This document shows positions 34,645-45,939 of a stretch of DNA of 64,000 bases, in pieces (position 1 is the stretch's first letter; every line of letters starts with the position of its first letter). Source of the DNA: Tricholoma matsutake (lineage: Eukaryota; Basidiomycota; Agaricomycetes; Agaricales; Tricholomataceae); assembly GCA_026075535.2 (NCBI GenBank), contig AP026543.1, positions 4,650,001-4,714,000 on the forward strand. The letters run 5' to 3'. The notes below the pieces were generated by a model. The model worked only from the letters and a program-made list of their open reading frames with translations. It was not told where the DNA came from and did no database searches. The translations under genes and the position numbers were made by a program.

Positions 34645-36104
34645 CTAATCCAACTCATCATTGTTGGACACAATTATGATGTCGTCCTTGATATTGATTC
34701 CTTCGGAGCTTGCACAGGAACCACTTCGTCCATGATTCTTCTTTTTCTTCTCAGGCAGGAAACTCTTGGCTTCGGCAATGATTTCATCCCAACACTCCTG
34801 GGTCCAGCCTTTGATAGTCGGCATGAAAGCTGTGGCGCACCGCTCCACAACATTTTCCCATCAGCTGTGAGAACCTTTCTTGTGTGTCACCCAATTGCCA
34901 TAGTTGTTGGCAGAGAAATAATATGCTGCAGATGACGTTTCTCTCACATCCTTTCCATAGAGAGCAAGTGCATGGCCAACCTGATGGGCATTATGACCTT
35001 CAAGAAAAACTCAATCATGAAAAGCTCACTGCCTGCATAGAGAATTAAGGCACCAACGGGCTTTTCATCACTTCGGTCTTCAATATCCTCCAAATCCTTG
35101 ACATGTGTGAAGGCGAATGTACACATGATGAGCTGATTTTGAAATAATCCCTGAAACACTTGTGTGAGGGTGAATGTACTATCAATGGAGTTGTACTCAC
35201 CTGCTTCTTTTTGCCATCATTCCATTCCTTCCACTGGTACACCACCATCATCAAGGGTTTTACCTCCGAATCACCTTTCTCAGTAGATTCTTTATGCTCT
35301 GGATTGACAGGGACTTCCTCCAGGCAAAGTGCGATGAAGTCTTTGATATCTTGGGAGGTTTGGAAGTAGTCAGCATTATTGTTTATCATGACCTTGACAC
35401 TCTCAGTAGCCACAGTTGCAAATCCGTTGCGCCAGTTGTTCAGGCGATAAGAGAGCTCCATAAAAATAAATGAGTGGCAATCACGGAAGCACTACAATGA
35501 CTGGACATACCACCCATACATTATCTTCCACTACGGCATATTGGTCTGGTCCATAGACATGATCCACCAACTTCTGAACTTCTGTCACGGGTAGCGCTTC
35601 CCATGGTCCCAAATTGTCCGCCATCTTGCAAGCGAGAGGCATGAGTAGGTCCTTAAACAAGTCGTCAGTTTGAGCAGGAAGATGACTAAACTTCCATTTG
35701 GCGTCGCCGCCATGGGCTGCTTTCTGCGTCCGAATGGGTGCAGGTTGGTGATTCGCCTCAATTTTGATCATTGTCTAGGGATGATAGAGATGAAATCGTG
35801 AGAGTAATGATTACTCAATGTTGAAGTGGTGCCCGTTGACACCTACCTTTGCCCTGGATGCTTTTGAATCCAATGCCATCGCCACACATTCAATGTCATC
35901 TGTCTCTCGGTCTCCAATCACTCTGCCATACTGAACCATGGAGTCTTCAAGATCGGATGCTGCTGCCAATGACGAGGTAGTACTAGATGTACAGCACTTG
36001 AGTTTGTCTTCCCAGCCAGCAGTGAGACCAGTAAGTGCAGAGTTGGAGGCCTTGAACTTCTTCTTTGTCTCCTGATGGGAATGTTCTATTACTCTTGGAA
36101 TCAC
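34645..36104 (-). pseudogene. Decayed multi-exon gene, unknown Agaricomycete family
   Basis: Minus-strand exons: 36104-35811 (IEHSHQETKKKFKASNSALT); 35771 onward (QTDDLFKDLLMPLACKMADN, GPWEALPVTEVQKLVDHVYG); 35461 onward (ELSYRLNNWRNGFATVATES, VYQWKEWNDGKKKQ); then GLFQNQLIMCTFAFTHVKDL and EKPVGALILYAGSELFMIEF. A one-base shift in a T-run near 35007 leads to AHQVGHALALYGKDVRET and YYFSANNYGNWVTHKKGSHS, then TGA at 34863-34861 (CGA fits) and WENVVERCATAFMPTIKGW, ending at 34645 after a Lys-rich stretch. It resembles uncharacterised Agaricomycete proteins. No catalytic motif was seen. Confidence 0.6.
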
Positions 36105-36404
36105 AGAGTAAGGTGAGCCACATCCAGAAATTGAAAGAACTCATACTTGTTGGGGTTTCTCCGTTTATTGCCTCTGAAATGAACAGCTTACCACAGCCCA
36201 TACGCTATTTCAAACTTCAGCCCAGGCTGGAATATTTTCCACGAACAAACACATCCAGAAAGTGCATGGCAGGTCAACTGGATGAGAAACCTCGCTGTTG
36301 GGCAACTTAGTAGTAGTACAAGACAGACTCAGAACTCATACTAGTAGTAGCTGCCAAGCATGAGATCTTAAATTCAACACGTGAACTTGCTCTCGATTTT
36401 TTCA

Positions 36405-36880
36405 ACTTCGACCCTTGCCTAGACTGGTAGCCTCTGCTCTCGCATGTTGCTTGAGGACTTTGTGTTACCCTAACTGGCAAAGATTGCCTGCTAAAAGGTA
36501 TGTTTCTCATTATTTCATTCTTCTGGTGCATAGTACTGACGTGTTTGAACCTAAAGCACTTGCTATTATCACTCAGATTCATAGTACATGGTAACAGCTT
36601 CACTATCATCGATTAATCGTGATCTCCGATGTCCTGTGCACTCGAATACTGGTGAAAATATCCTTGTAACTTTGAAACCTCCAAGATAGAGCTGCTCTCG
36701 CATGCTGCTTGAGCGCTTTACACGAGTAATCATCATCTTCATACCTAGCTGCTCTCGCATGTTGCTTGAGCGCTTTATACTGGTACACAAGGCATCACCA
36801 TCTCACTACATTGCACATGGACCCTCGAACTCAAGCATGTCCACTCTCCTACAAAGAATCACCAGCGAAAGCTCTGAGTT
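36405..36880 (+). repeat. Copy of the local repeat family of about 0.5 kb
   Basis: Shared blocks are GAGCTGCTCTCGCATG(T/C)TGCTTGAG, CACCATCT...CTAC.TTGCA, GTACTGAC.TGTT(C/T)GAACCTAAAG and GATTAAT..TGATCTCCGAT. Related copies lie at 41.5-43.5, 45.1-45.8 and 48.0-49.6 kb. Confidence 0.8.
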
Positions 36881-37260
36881 TGTAACAGCTTCACCATTCG
36901 GGGGCAAGTCTCCATTACCAAGGCTATGTTCTTCATGAGCCATGTTATGACCATATCTACATGCTCCAAGTGGTGCTTGTTATCCTTGACCCCAACATTG
37001 ACAATCCTCGACCGTTTCGGGCTATGTGGCTATCTCTCTGGGATCCTTCTCCACTCCACATATGAAGGACCTCAACTGTCTAGTGTGGTGGAACAAGTCC
37101 TGTATCTTCTTATTACTATCTTCAGTCAATATGTCAACCCTCAGAAGCTATCTATCGCGGGCTCTATATCTCTTTGCTAATGGTGGGACATTTTTATGAT
37201 CGCCATATCTTGACTATGGAGAATCAGATATTTCCATGATGTATGCGGCAGTGCTGAAAA
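36880..37260 (+). repeat. Segment duplicated at 48.48-48.84 kb
   Basis: Both copies contain AGCCATGTTATGACCA, CATGCTCCAAGTGGTGCTTG, AGCTATCTATC and TCTTTGCTAA. In one frame they share a peptide-like stretch (WWNKSCIFLL, SSVNMST, RSYLS, ALYLFAN), suggesting a fragment of a duplicated gene of unknown function. The first half also recurs at 45.76-45.93 kb. Confidence 0.65.
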
Positions 37261-38922
37261 TCATCGTTTATGGTAATCGATCCAGATGCCCAACACCGAC
37301 AGTACCTTCACCATGTTCGCTGGGAAGACACAACCCATCCCAAATCAGTGAACGATCAGTTCAATGGTATGGGTGTACAAGCTTTTTGCGAGCCTCTGCC
37401 ATTTTTACAGACAGCTCCGGTTGCACAATGAATTCAGCATCCAACTCAGTACTCCATCCATCTACATAAACTGCAGCTACACTAGCTCCTCTACCCTTCA
37501 CGCCGCTAGCCCTGACCTGTGTAGTGCAGGCTCACAGCTGTAGGGTATCTCTTTGAGCCTTGTGTTGTCAACAGAAGCATCCTCTCTTTCAATCTCATTC
37601 AACCCAGTCATACTAGGGCGACAGCGACTCAAATAATTTAGAGATCGATCTCCCTAGCACAATCTACTCGCAACCCCCTCACAACAATCTGCATCCCTGC
37701 AATATTGCATTGGCAGGGCTTCCCTTCATTAGGATTGTTAAACCCTCCATGCTGCAGTTGTCGATGCCCAATGGGCATTTTTAGCCACTGGCAGGGGTCA
37801 ATTGTGCTCCTCGACCCCCTACAGTTACAGAGGTGAACACATAGCTTGTAACTTATGTACTAAGCAACTGGTGCAGCCATACTGCTGGCGCTCATGCCAA
37901 GATTATCTGATGCACAAATCGATATCATTGACTACGTATGGATTGTTGCAATGTTGCATCCGATTACATAGCTGCATCCATGAATTAGAGGGATCATGTA
38001 GCATATCTACAGTGCATTCAGTGTGTAATACTCAAACTAATGTAAGAAGTGGTGCTTACCGCTGCATTGAGATGATTGGTACATCATCCAAAGAAGCGAT
38101 AGCGTTAGGCCCGCATCTTTAATTTGTTTTCCTTCGCTTGCAACGTGCTTGACACGCAGATTGGCTATTTCTGAGAATTACCAAAAGCAGACCATTATTG
38201 AAGCATGCCTAATTACTTTCTTCCTCCACTGAAAATAAAAAATTGAGAACCTAGACCCTCTGGAGAATTACATTTTACATAGATCTTAGGTTTTACTTTT
38301 GCAAAAAATGTGGAATTGAATGAATAATTAGAAATATGGTGCTTTGTCACAACTTGTCACAACTTGGTCATGTGATGATGTTGGCTGCGGACGAACCCTA
38401 GTACCTTAATAACTACTAGCACTCCTGCCATAGAGATTATCGATTAGTTGTGCTAGTACATTCACTCACTCACACTACGGGCTCCGCTGCTTCAACCTAG
38501 GCTGAGAGTGCTCAGGGCTTTGCTCTATGTTGCAGATTCTTGCACTGACATGGAAAGCTGAAGGCATCTGCTGCTCGTACATGAATTCCAGGTGACTTCG
38601 GTGTAGGATTTGATTATTAGGGTCGCTTGGCACCATGCTCTGTTCGGCCTATGTGCTTCTTTTCTTCAGGGATGGCCCTTCCAACCGACACTTCAACTGA
38701 ATCGATCTATACAGGTCGCCATGGAAGACCAATGCACCCATTATCTGCAGATGTTTGCCTCCTTGCCCATATAAATAATTTACGCATTAGCTCCATGTGT
38801 AACCTCGTGGAGTTCCCCCTCAAAAGAGCTCGGATCCACTGCTTGTGGCCTGTAGGCTCACCTTGAATTCCCTGCAACATCACCTTCCTCGCTCCCTCAC
38901 ACCTATTTCATATATTGCAGCC
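37261..38922. other. Region with no recognisable gene
   Basis: Short open frames (for example 37802-38122) have no family resemblance. Nothing else was seen. Confidence 0.4.
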
Positions 38923-39724
38923 ATGCAGTTCATGCCTAGGTTTGATGTTCATAGACATCATGTCATTCCAAGTACTCACCCTTCTATCAGCTATCCTTCA
39001 ACCAATGCTCTAGCAGGGCAGAGGACACAGCCCTCATCACCTACATTTGCATATTCGCTGAATGCTCTAATGGAGCGCCGGATGCACCCTCGGCCTTTAG
39101 AAAGGCAGTATGCAAAGATATTCATAGAGCAACCTGGGCCTCCAGGGATGGGGTTGGTCAAATATGAAGGCATGACTGGAAATCCATGACCTGACTGCCT
39201 TTCACTAAATTCATTTCCAAGACAGTTCACTCAGCGCTTGGGTTGGGGTTGGTCATTCCGGATTTCAGCCAAATCAAGGACATCAATGGTGTGTGCGCCT
39301 GCATTTGCCACGCAGTGACTCAGATACTGATGCCCTGGCTTGCTCACCAGTTCCCAAGTTTTGCCAATTCCGACCCCGGCTCAATGGCAACACGACATAT
39401 TTTGAGCAGCTCCTCAGCTTAAATGCTACCGGAACTATAGGCATTTCCAGCAATTGTTTAGTGGATCTTTTTTCCCAGTGCAGCGAGTGCTTGTTGCTTG
39501 TTGCTCGCGGTGCCATAGAGCACCATGAATGTCCAGATAACTGCAAAGCCATTTGCCTTGCAGGCTCCTGTGATCCTTTGACCTGGATTGGACATCTTGA
39601 GTCTTGGGAAGGGGGTGGGTCATGTATAATGGTGGGAGCATTTCAGTGTATTTTTGTCAAATGCACTGCATGCTTGAGGTTCATTGTGAAGGTGAAGTTC
39701 ACCTCACATCAGTGTGGGCTTTAG
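38923..39724 (+). CDS. Unknown protein with two C-x2-C-x11-H-x-C motifs
   Basis: The first exon-like frame starts with ATG 38923 (MQFMPRFDVHRHHVI) and includes LNALMERRMHPRPLERQYAK, ending by 39189. A second frame spans 39293-39724; the joining intron was not resolved. In the second frame, residues 63-80 are CSECLLLVARGAIEHHEC and near the end is CTACLRFIVKVKFTSHQC. Both fit C-x2-C-x11-H-x-C, probably zinc-binding. The same spacing occurs in the minus-strand gene at 11.4 kb. An intron between the two motifs is possible. Function unknown. Confidence 0.45.
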
Positions 39725-40309
39725 TTGTGAAGATATGCCAGGATTCGTCGGCACGCAACAGGTGGATCTCGAGCCTTGTCACATAAATTTTGGGTGTACT
39801 ACCCTGACTACTATAAATGTTGAAATGATCAAAATTGCTTTCCCACTGCCAACAAACCTTGATAAGTATACATCGTAGCTCATGCACTGCACGTAAAGCC
39901 CGATGAAAAGCTGCACACATGTATGCTGCAATGTATTGGATGTCCACAGTACTGTTCCCTGGGCATATTAGACTTGTGACAACTTTAACTGCAGCTTACT
40001 ATCGTAGTAGTAACTTAGGTAGTATCATAAAGCGTGGGATTAATATTTTCATTATGATTCTGAACTCGGAGGGCCGACTCAACAAGATAGTACTACTATC
40101 TTGCTAATCTCAGGCTCAGGCTCAACCTCACTGCCTATACTATCAGACGTGCTCGACCCCCCTATAAGTTGCTCTCCAGCAGATCCCTCTACAGCTCCAC
40201 CTGTGGTGGTCATATTTTCTGCTAGCCTCATCTGTTATCTATCCTCTGTTGTAGGTCTTAGGCAGAATGCATAGGCAACTCCCTAACAATAAGACCTAGT
40301 TGATTCGTA

Positions 40310-40909
40310 ATGGCAGACCAAGATCCCACCACAAAGGAGGGCAATTGGATTATCAAGGGTGTCCTCTCATTCTTCAAACACATCATAGCTTGCAAAGTCA
40401 CAGAGGATACAGTGAAATGCAGCGCTGTGCCATTTCAACAACTGGAGACAGTTCTATCTGAGCATGGGCTGCATCATGATACAATGCAGGAGCCCAATTT
40501 CACCGAACGAATAGCTCGCTTACCTCCCTGTCCACACCTGAGCCAAGGGGCAGCCAAATGTGACTGCCTGCCACAAGACCTTGAGGATCTGCATGGCACT
40601 CATCATGAAGGACTCCTGTTGGCAAGTGCATGTTTTGTTCAATGCACTGCTGCAATTTGTATGCTGATAGTCAGCATGTGGTGCTTTGCAGACTCTTCCG
40701 CCAAGAATCCCTGAGGAATCAGATGCACCTCTACAGCCCCCCGTTGATCCAGCAATGTGGATGGAGGTTATGTGTGATGCCTACTCAATGCTGCGCTGAG
40801 GGAGGAGCAGTTTGTGCCAGATTGAAGATGGTCTTCACCAGGCAGAGGATGATTTTGAGGAAGCAGAGCACCACCTTCAGTGCCACCTCATACTGATGGC
40901 CTAGCCTGC
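40310..40909 (+). pseudogene. Small unknown gene with a GC-AG intron
   Basis: ATG 40310 gives MADQDPTTKEGNWIIKGVLS, then HGLHHDTMQEPNFTERIARL and a Cys-containing CPHLSQGAAKCDCLP. At 40622 the frame meets GCAAGT, a standard GC donor, and the acceptor TTTGCAG ends at 40691. Splicing keeps the frame and gives TLPPRIPEESDAPLQPPVDP, MWMEVMCDAYSMLR, a TGA at 40797-40799 (CGA fits), then QIEDGLHQAEDDFEEAEHH and TAG. I do not recognise the family. Confidence 0.5.
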
Positions 40910-41189
40910 CTAGTGCGGTGGAGCTCCTCTGAAGCCTCCCCTTTTGTGATGCCCAGGATTGGACATGTGGGCACCTACATGGCCACAGCAAGCACATCTT
41001 CCTTCTTTGAACCCTTGAACACCACCCATGACCCATGAGTCCAAGTTCCAGGTATGTCTTGCAGTCAGGTATGATGTCATATGCTGTCATTCTGGCTCTC
41101 CACAAACACTAAGGTGATCATCCCTCCAGGATCAAGATTAGGTCAAGCACAGTTATAAACCATTATTCACTACCCAAAAAACTTTTTTA

Positions 41190-41470
41190 TCGCTGTGCCC
41201 ATGTGCCAATGAGTCAGCTATGCAGTCAGACCATTAAGAGTGCTTTTCAAGGTTCTCTGACATGCATTGTGACATGGGGCAAATCATGGGCTGTGGGCTG
41301 AAGACCCATTGGTGAGATGATCACCAAGAATGCTTAATCACTGCCTTAATGTGGCCAAAACCCTATGTGACAGCGTTCATATCCTCCGGAGATGGGCCAC
41401 GATGGGCTTCTTGTGTTTTCTATCTTGTACAGCACCTATCGATGCTGACAAGAGAATCATTTAGTACCGG
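41190..41470 (+). repeat. Duplicate of the 5' part of the gene at 45.94-46.28 kb
   Basis: The two segments share CATTGTGACATGGGGC, ATGGGCTGT, GAAGACCCATTGG, CTTAATGTGGCCAAAACCCT and ACAGCACCTATCGATGCTGA. The copy here has a stop after LKTHW that the 46-kb copy lacks. Confidence 0.8.
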
Positions 41471-41559
41471 AGATCAGGCTAACAAGTGTCATGAGACAGA
41501 TTATGAGGCTCCCAGAGCTTGCGAGTGCCAGCCTAGAGCAGGCAATCTTGACTGTCTTT

Positions 41560-43505
41560 GATCTCCTGCTAAAAGATATGTTTTTCATTATTTCATTATT
41601 TTGGTGCGTAGTACTGACGCGTTTGAACCTAAAGTACTTGCTATGATCACTCAGATTCATACATGGCTCTGAGTCGGTAACAGCTTTGCTATCATCCATT
41701 AATCTTGATCTCCAATTTCCTGTGCACTCAAATACTGGTGAAAATATCCTTGTAACCTTGAAACCTCCAAGTTAGAGCTGCTCTCGCATGCTGCTCTCGT
41801 GCTTTATACTAGTGATCACCATCTTCATACCTAGCTGCTCTCGCATGTTGCTTGAGCACTGTATACTGGTATGCAAGGTGTCACCATCTTACTACCTTGC
41901 AAAAAGGACACCTGACCTCAAGCATGTCCCATCTTACAAAAGAATCACTAGTGGAGATCAGGTTAAAGTACTTGCTATCAGATCACTCAAATTCCCGAAG
42001 GGATCTGAGTCCGTAACGCCTTAGGAATAGGGCAATCATCGATTCATCATAATCTCCGATTTTCTGTGCACCCAAATATGGGCCAAAATTTCCATGTAAC
42101 CTTGAAGCCTCCACTTCAAGTTAGAGCTGCTGTCACATGTTGCTTGAACACTTTACACTGGTATGCGAGACATCACCATCTTACTACCTTGCAAAAGGAC
42201 ACTCAAGCTCAAGCATGTCCCATTTTACAAAAGAATCACTGGCCAAGATTGGGCTAACATGTGAGAGAGATATCATCTCCCGGCTCGCAAGTGAGCAGGC
42301 GATCTTGACTGCTCGCGAGCCAGCGATCTTCACTGTTGTTGATTCCTGCTAAATGGTATGTGTTTCCTTCTTCCATTCTTCTGGTGCATAGTACTCACAC
42401 ATTCAACCTAAAGTACTCGTTACCAGATCACTCAAAATTTGTGAAGGGATCTGAGTCCATAACAGCTTCGCCATAAAGCAATTACCGGTTAATCATGATC
42501 TCCAATTTTCTGTGCAATTAAATCTTGGCAAAAATCTCCTTGTAACATTGGAGCCTCCACTCTAAGTTAGCTTCTCTCGCATGTTGCCTGAGTGCTTCAT
42601 ACACATGAGCCACTGGCCGACAACATTCAGGAAGGGTTGGGGTGGAATGTTTGGACATGGGCCACCAGTGGACTACTACCTATGCACAACATCAATATTA
42701 ACTTCGTCCTACGAAGATTGAAGTCCCTTGTTTTTACCTCCAAAGCAACCAATTGTCAAAAAGCAAGGCCAAAGACATGCCAGTTAAGGATGGCATTCTT
42801 AGTAGTAGCCAGACAAGTCTTGCATTGGCATTTCCTGAAAGCAATGTGTTATGAAGAAACTGCTGGGTGAATAGCATTCGCTTGAGGATGATGCAATTAA
42901 GAACCTGAGGACTCGGATCCTGAGAGCTGCATAGTCTGCAATCGTGCTATCTCCGATGTCCTCCAAGGTTTCCAGCCTTAAGTGCCTCAGTGTAGTAAGT
43001 ACAAGTGGCACGTGATGCCACATAATCAACAGCGATGATCGGAGCTGGTGGCTCTCACTGGCACTCCTGTCATCACGACCTTGAGGCCTTGCCCCTGCTC
43101 TCGCATGTTGCTTGCCAAGCACTTTATGTTATTAGGAGCCTACACTCTAAGTTAGAGCTGCTCTCGCATGTTGCTTGAGCACTTTATACTAATAATCACC
43201 ATCTTCCTACCTTGTAGAAGGACCCTCGAACTCAATCTTGTCCTGTTCTACAAAATAATCACTAGGGGAGCTGGGACTGACAAGCAAGCAGGTGATCATG
43301 ACTCTTGTTGATTTCCCGCTACAAGGTATGTTTTTTCTTTCCTTTATTCTTCTCGTATGTTGTACTGATGCATTCAACCTAAAGTACTCGCTATCAGATC
43401 ACTCTAATCTATGAAGGGATCTGAGTCCATAATGGCTTCGCCATAGGGTGATTATCGATTAACCATGACCTCCAACTTTCCTCTCTGCATTTGAATACTG
43501 GCGAA
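41560..43505 (+). repeat. Several copies of the local 0.5-kb repeat family
   Basis: Successive units carry the CTGCTAAA.GGTATGTTTT, CAACCTAAAGTACTCG, GGATCTGAGTCC, GAGCTGCTCTCGCATGTTGC and TTACAAAAGAATCACT blocks in the same order. Unit starts are near 41560, 42000, 42350 and 43130. Between 42.6 and 43.1 kb lies unrelated sequence, including the dispersed repeat at 42893-43066. Confidence 0.75.
42893..43066 (-). repeat. Inverted copy of the 15171-15335 repeat
   Basis: Contains TCGTGCTATCTCCGATGTCC and TAGTAAGTACAAGTGGCACG, the reverse complement of the 15.2-kb copy. Confidence 0.75.
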
Positions 43506-43513
43506 AATATCCT

Positions 43514-45125
43514 TAGGGTGTAGCATGGGTCACACCACAGGTAAGATTTCACACACTGCACCTGCACCTGCCAACACCACACCCATTCTAACACCGCAAC
43601 TGTGGTGACAGGTTTTTACCATGGTCTGTCATGAAACACTGCAGGTGTGACACCACATATATACACCATGGATGTTTGCCTTGAATTTGATGTTCTATGC
43701 TATTAACATCCTGTGTTTGTATGGTATAAGCCCTTAACTAACTTAACTACACCCTGTACATAATACCTAAGCTATAGATACTTTTTTAAATTTGAATAAC
43801 ATGAGCAATGGAATTTTATTTAATCATGCTTATCATCCACATGCAAAAAAATACACCTTGTCCCTCGTCTCGAGTGATGGAGGGATTTATTTACTTAATA
43901 ATTCTATACAATACTACAAAAAGAAAAAACCGCCGTCTCACTCACAGCAAGATGGCAAGGGGCAAGAGGTCGTCATGGTGGTGCCCTTCCCACTCATCGG
44001 CGGTTTGTTGTCATCATTCTCATCTCCCATCATTCTTGTCCTCCCTGTTCTCGTCCCCCCCTTGTCCCCCCCCTTCATTCTTGTTCTCCCTGTTGTTCTT
44101 GACCATTCTCGTCCCCTCCCCCCTTGTCATCATCAATAGTAAAATCACTACCTAAAACCTTTGTTGTTAGTAACAATAAAATGAAATGAGAAAGGAAAAA
44201 CCAACTTACCTATGGCCCAAGAGATGGCAGCATCTCTTGGGCCTTTTTTTTGTTTCACCCCATCACCATCCTCTTCCTTGTTGCCATCATTGTCATTGCC
44301 GCCCATGTCATGGTCATTCATCCCCCTCTCTGTCCCTGTCCCCTGGCATTGTCATCCCATCTCATTGCTCCCTGTTTCCACCCCATGAACAGTCGTTCTC
44401 GGCGGCAGATGGGGGTGCTGTGGTGGTGGTGGTAGTGGTTCATCGCTCGTCGCTCATCATCCTCATCGTCATCCTCTGCCCCGCATAGTTTGTCATTGTC
44501 TTCATTGTTCTCCTCCCTTTGTCCCTTGCATCCCTGTCTCCCATTTGTCATTTGTCATTCCCCTTCCTGTTGTCCCTTGTCATCAGCTGCTAGCACCTGC
44601 GACCCACCCCACAAGCAGTGGCTCACAGGGCTAGGGCGGGTGCTGGGCCATTTGTCGTTGCTTCCTTCATAACTCATCCACCCTGCAAGCAGGGGCTCGC
44701 AGCAGTGGGTTCTCCCAGTCCCATCCTGGGTCGTTGTCCTAGGCATCTTGGTGCCATCTCATTGTTACAACATAGATAGAACCTTTAGAAAAAAGAAACA
44801 GTTAGTTAATTGAAAGAAATAAACAACTTACTGTTGTTGAGCTGACACTGTACCCTAGAAAAGAGCACATTTAGTTAGTTGAAAGAAACAAAAAACTTAC
44901 TATTACAATGGGCAATGCCCATGGGTGAAGAGGAACCGGAAATCTGAAGTCGATCGGTAGTTTGGCAACTGCTGGATCTGGCAACTCAAGCAACCCATCA
45001 ATACCTGTCACACCGCCAAAATGGGTATGGTATGTCACAGGTCTGGCATTTTGGCAACCGTACCTGTACCTGTCCAACCTGTGGGCCATTTACCGTGGGT
45101 TTACCCATACCCGTGCTACACCCTA
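43514..45125. mobile_element. Non-autonomous hAT-like element, 1612 bp, 8-bp TSD
   Basis: Termini TAGGGTGTAGCA(T)GGGT and ACCCGTGCTACACCCTA are inverted repeats. AATATCCT flanks both ends (43506-43513 and 45126-45133), and removing one copy restores the intact local repeat seen elsewhere (GAAAATATCCTTGTAACC). An 8-bp duplication and TAG...CTA ends suit the hAT superfamily. Subterminal CACC/GGTG-rich motifs are present. The interior is pyrimidine-rich with open frames on both strands, none resembling a transposase. Confidence 0.88.
44214..44251 (+). other. Perfect 13-bp hairpin followed by a T-run
   Basis: GGCCCAAGAGATG (44214-44226) pairs with its exact complement at 44231-44243 across loop GCAG and is followed by eight T. 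It lies within the hAT-like element. Confidence 0.8.
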
Positions 45126-45780
45126 AATATCCTTGTAACCTTGAAGCATCCACCTTAAGTTAGAGCTGCTCTCGCATGTTGCCTGAGCACTTTATACCAG
45201 TATGCGATGCATCACATCTTCCTACCTTGCGAAAGGACTCTCGAACTCAAATATGTCCACCATCTTACAATAGAATCACCAGCTGAGATGGGGCTAACAC
45301 ATGTGAGAGAGATTATCCTCTGGTATGCGAGCAAGGAAGTGATCTTGACTGTTGTTGATTTCCACTAAACAGTATGTTTTTCATTCTTTCATTCTTCTGG
45401 TATATGTTACTGACATGTTCGATGTAAAGCACTCGTTATCAGATCATTCAAGTTTGTGAAGGGATCTGAGTTGGTAATGGCTTTGCCATAGGGTGACTAT
45501 CAAATAATCATGATCTCCGATTTTCTGTGCACTCAAATACTGGGGAAGATCTCCCTGTAACCTTGAAGCCTCCCCTCTAAGTTAGAGCTGCTCTTGCATG
45601 TTGCTTGAGCACATTCTTGACTGTCATTGATTCCCACTAAACGGTATGTTTTTTCTTCCTTCATTCTTCTGGTGCATAGTATTGACACCAACGTTCAACC
45701 TAAAGTACTTGCTATTATCACTCAAATTTGTACAGGGCACTGAGTCCCCAGGCTTCACCATTCAGGGGCAAGTCCTCCAT
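45126..45780 (+). repeat. Local 0.5-kb repeat family, continuing after the hAT-like insertion
   Basis: Resumes exactly where the 43.1-43.5 kb copy stopped, then a second partial copy begins near 45370 and a third near 45640. Confidence 0.8.
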
Positions 45781-45939
45781 CACCGAGACTATGTTCTCCA
45801 CGAGCCATGTTATGTCCAAGATATCTACATGCTCCAAGTGGTGCTTGTTATCCTCGACCCCAACCTCAACAATCTTTGACGGTTTCGGGCCACGTGGCTA
45901 TTTCTATGGCATCTTTCTCCACTCCAAGTATGCAGAGAT

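Noticed and set aside
44214..44251. Bacterial-type terminator
   Set aside because: The window is clearly fungal nuclear DNA. The hairpin plus T-run is reported only as a structure.
43792..44488. Open frames inside the hAT-like element as a transposase
   Set aside because: Ser/Pro/Cys-rich translations of a pyrimidine-rich stretch, overlapping in several frames; no hAT dimerisation or catalytic motif.
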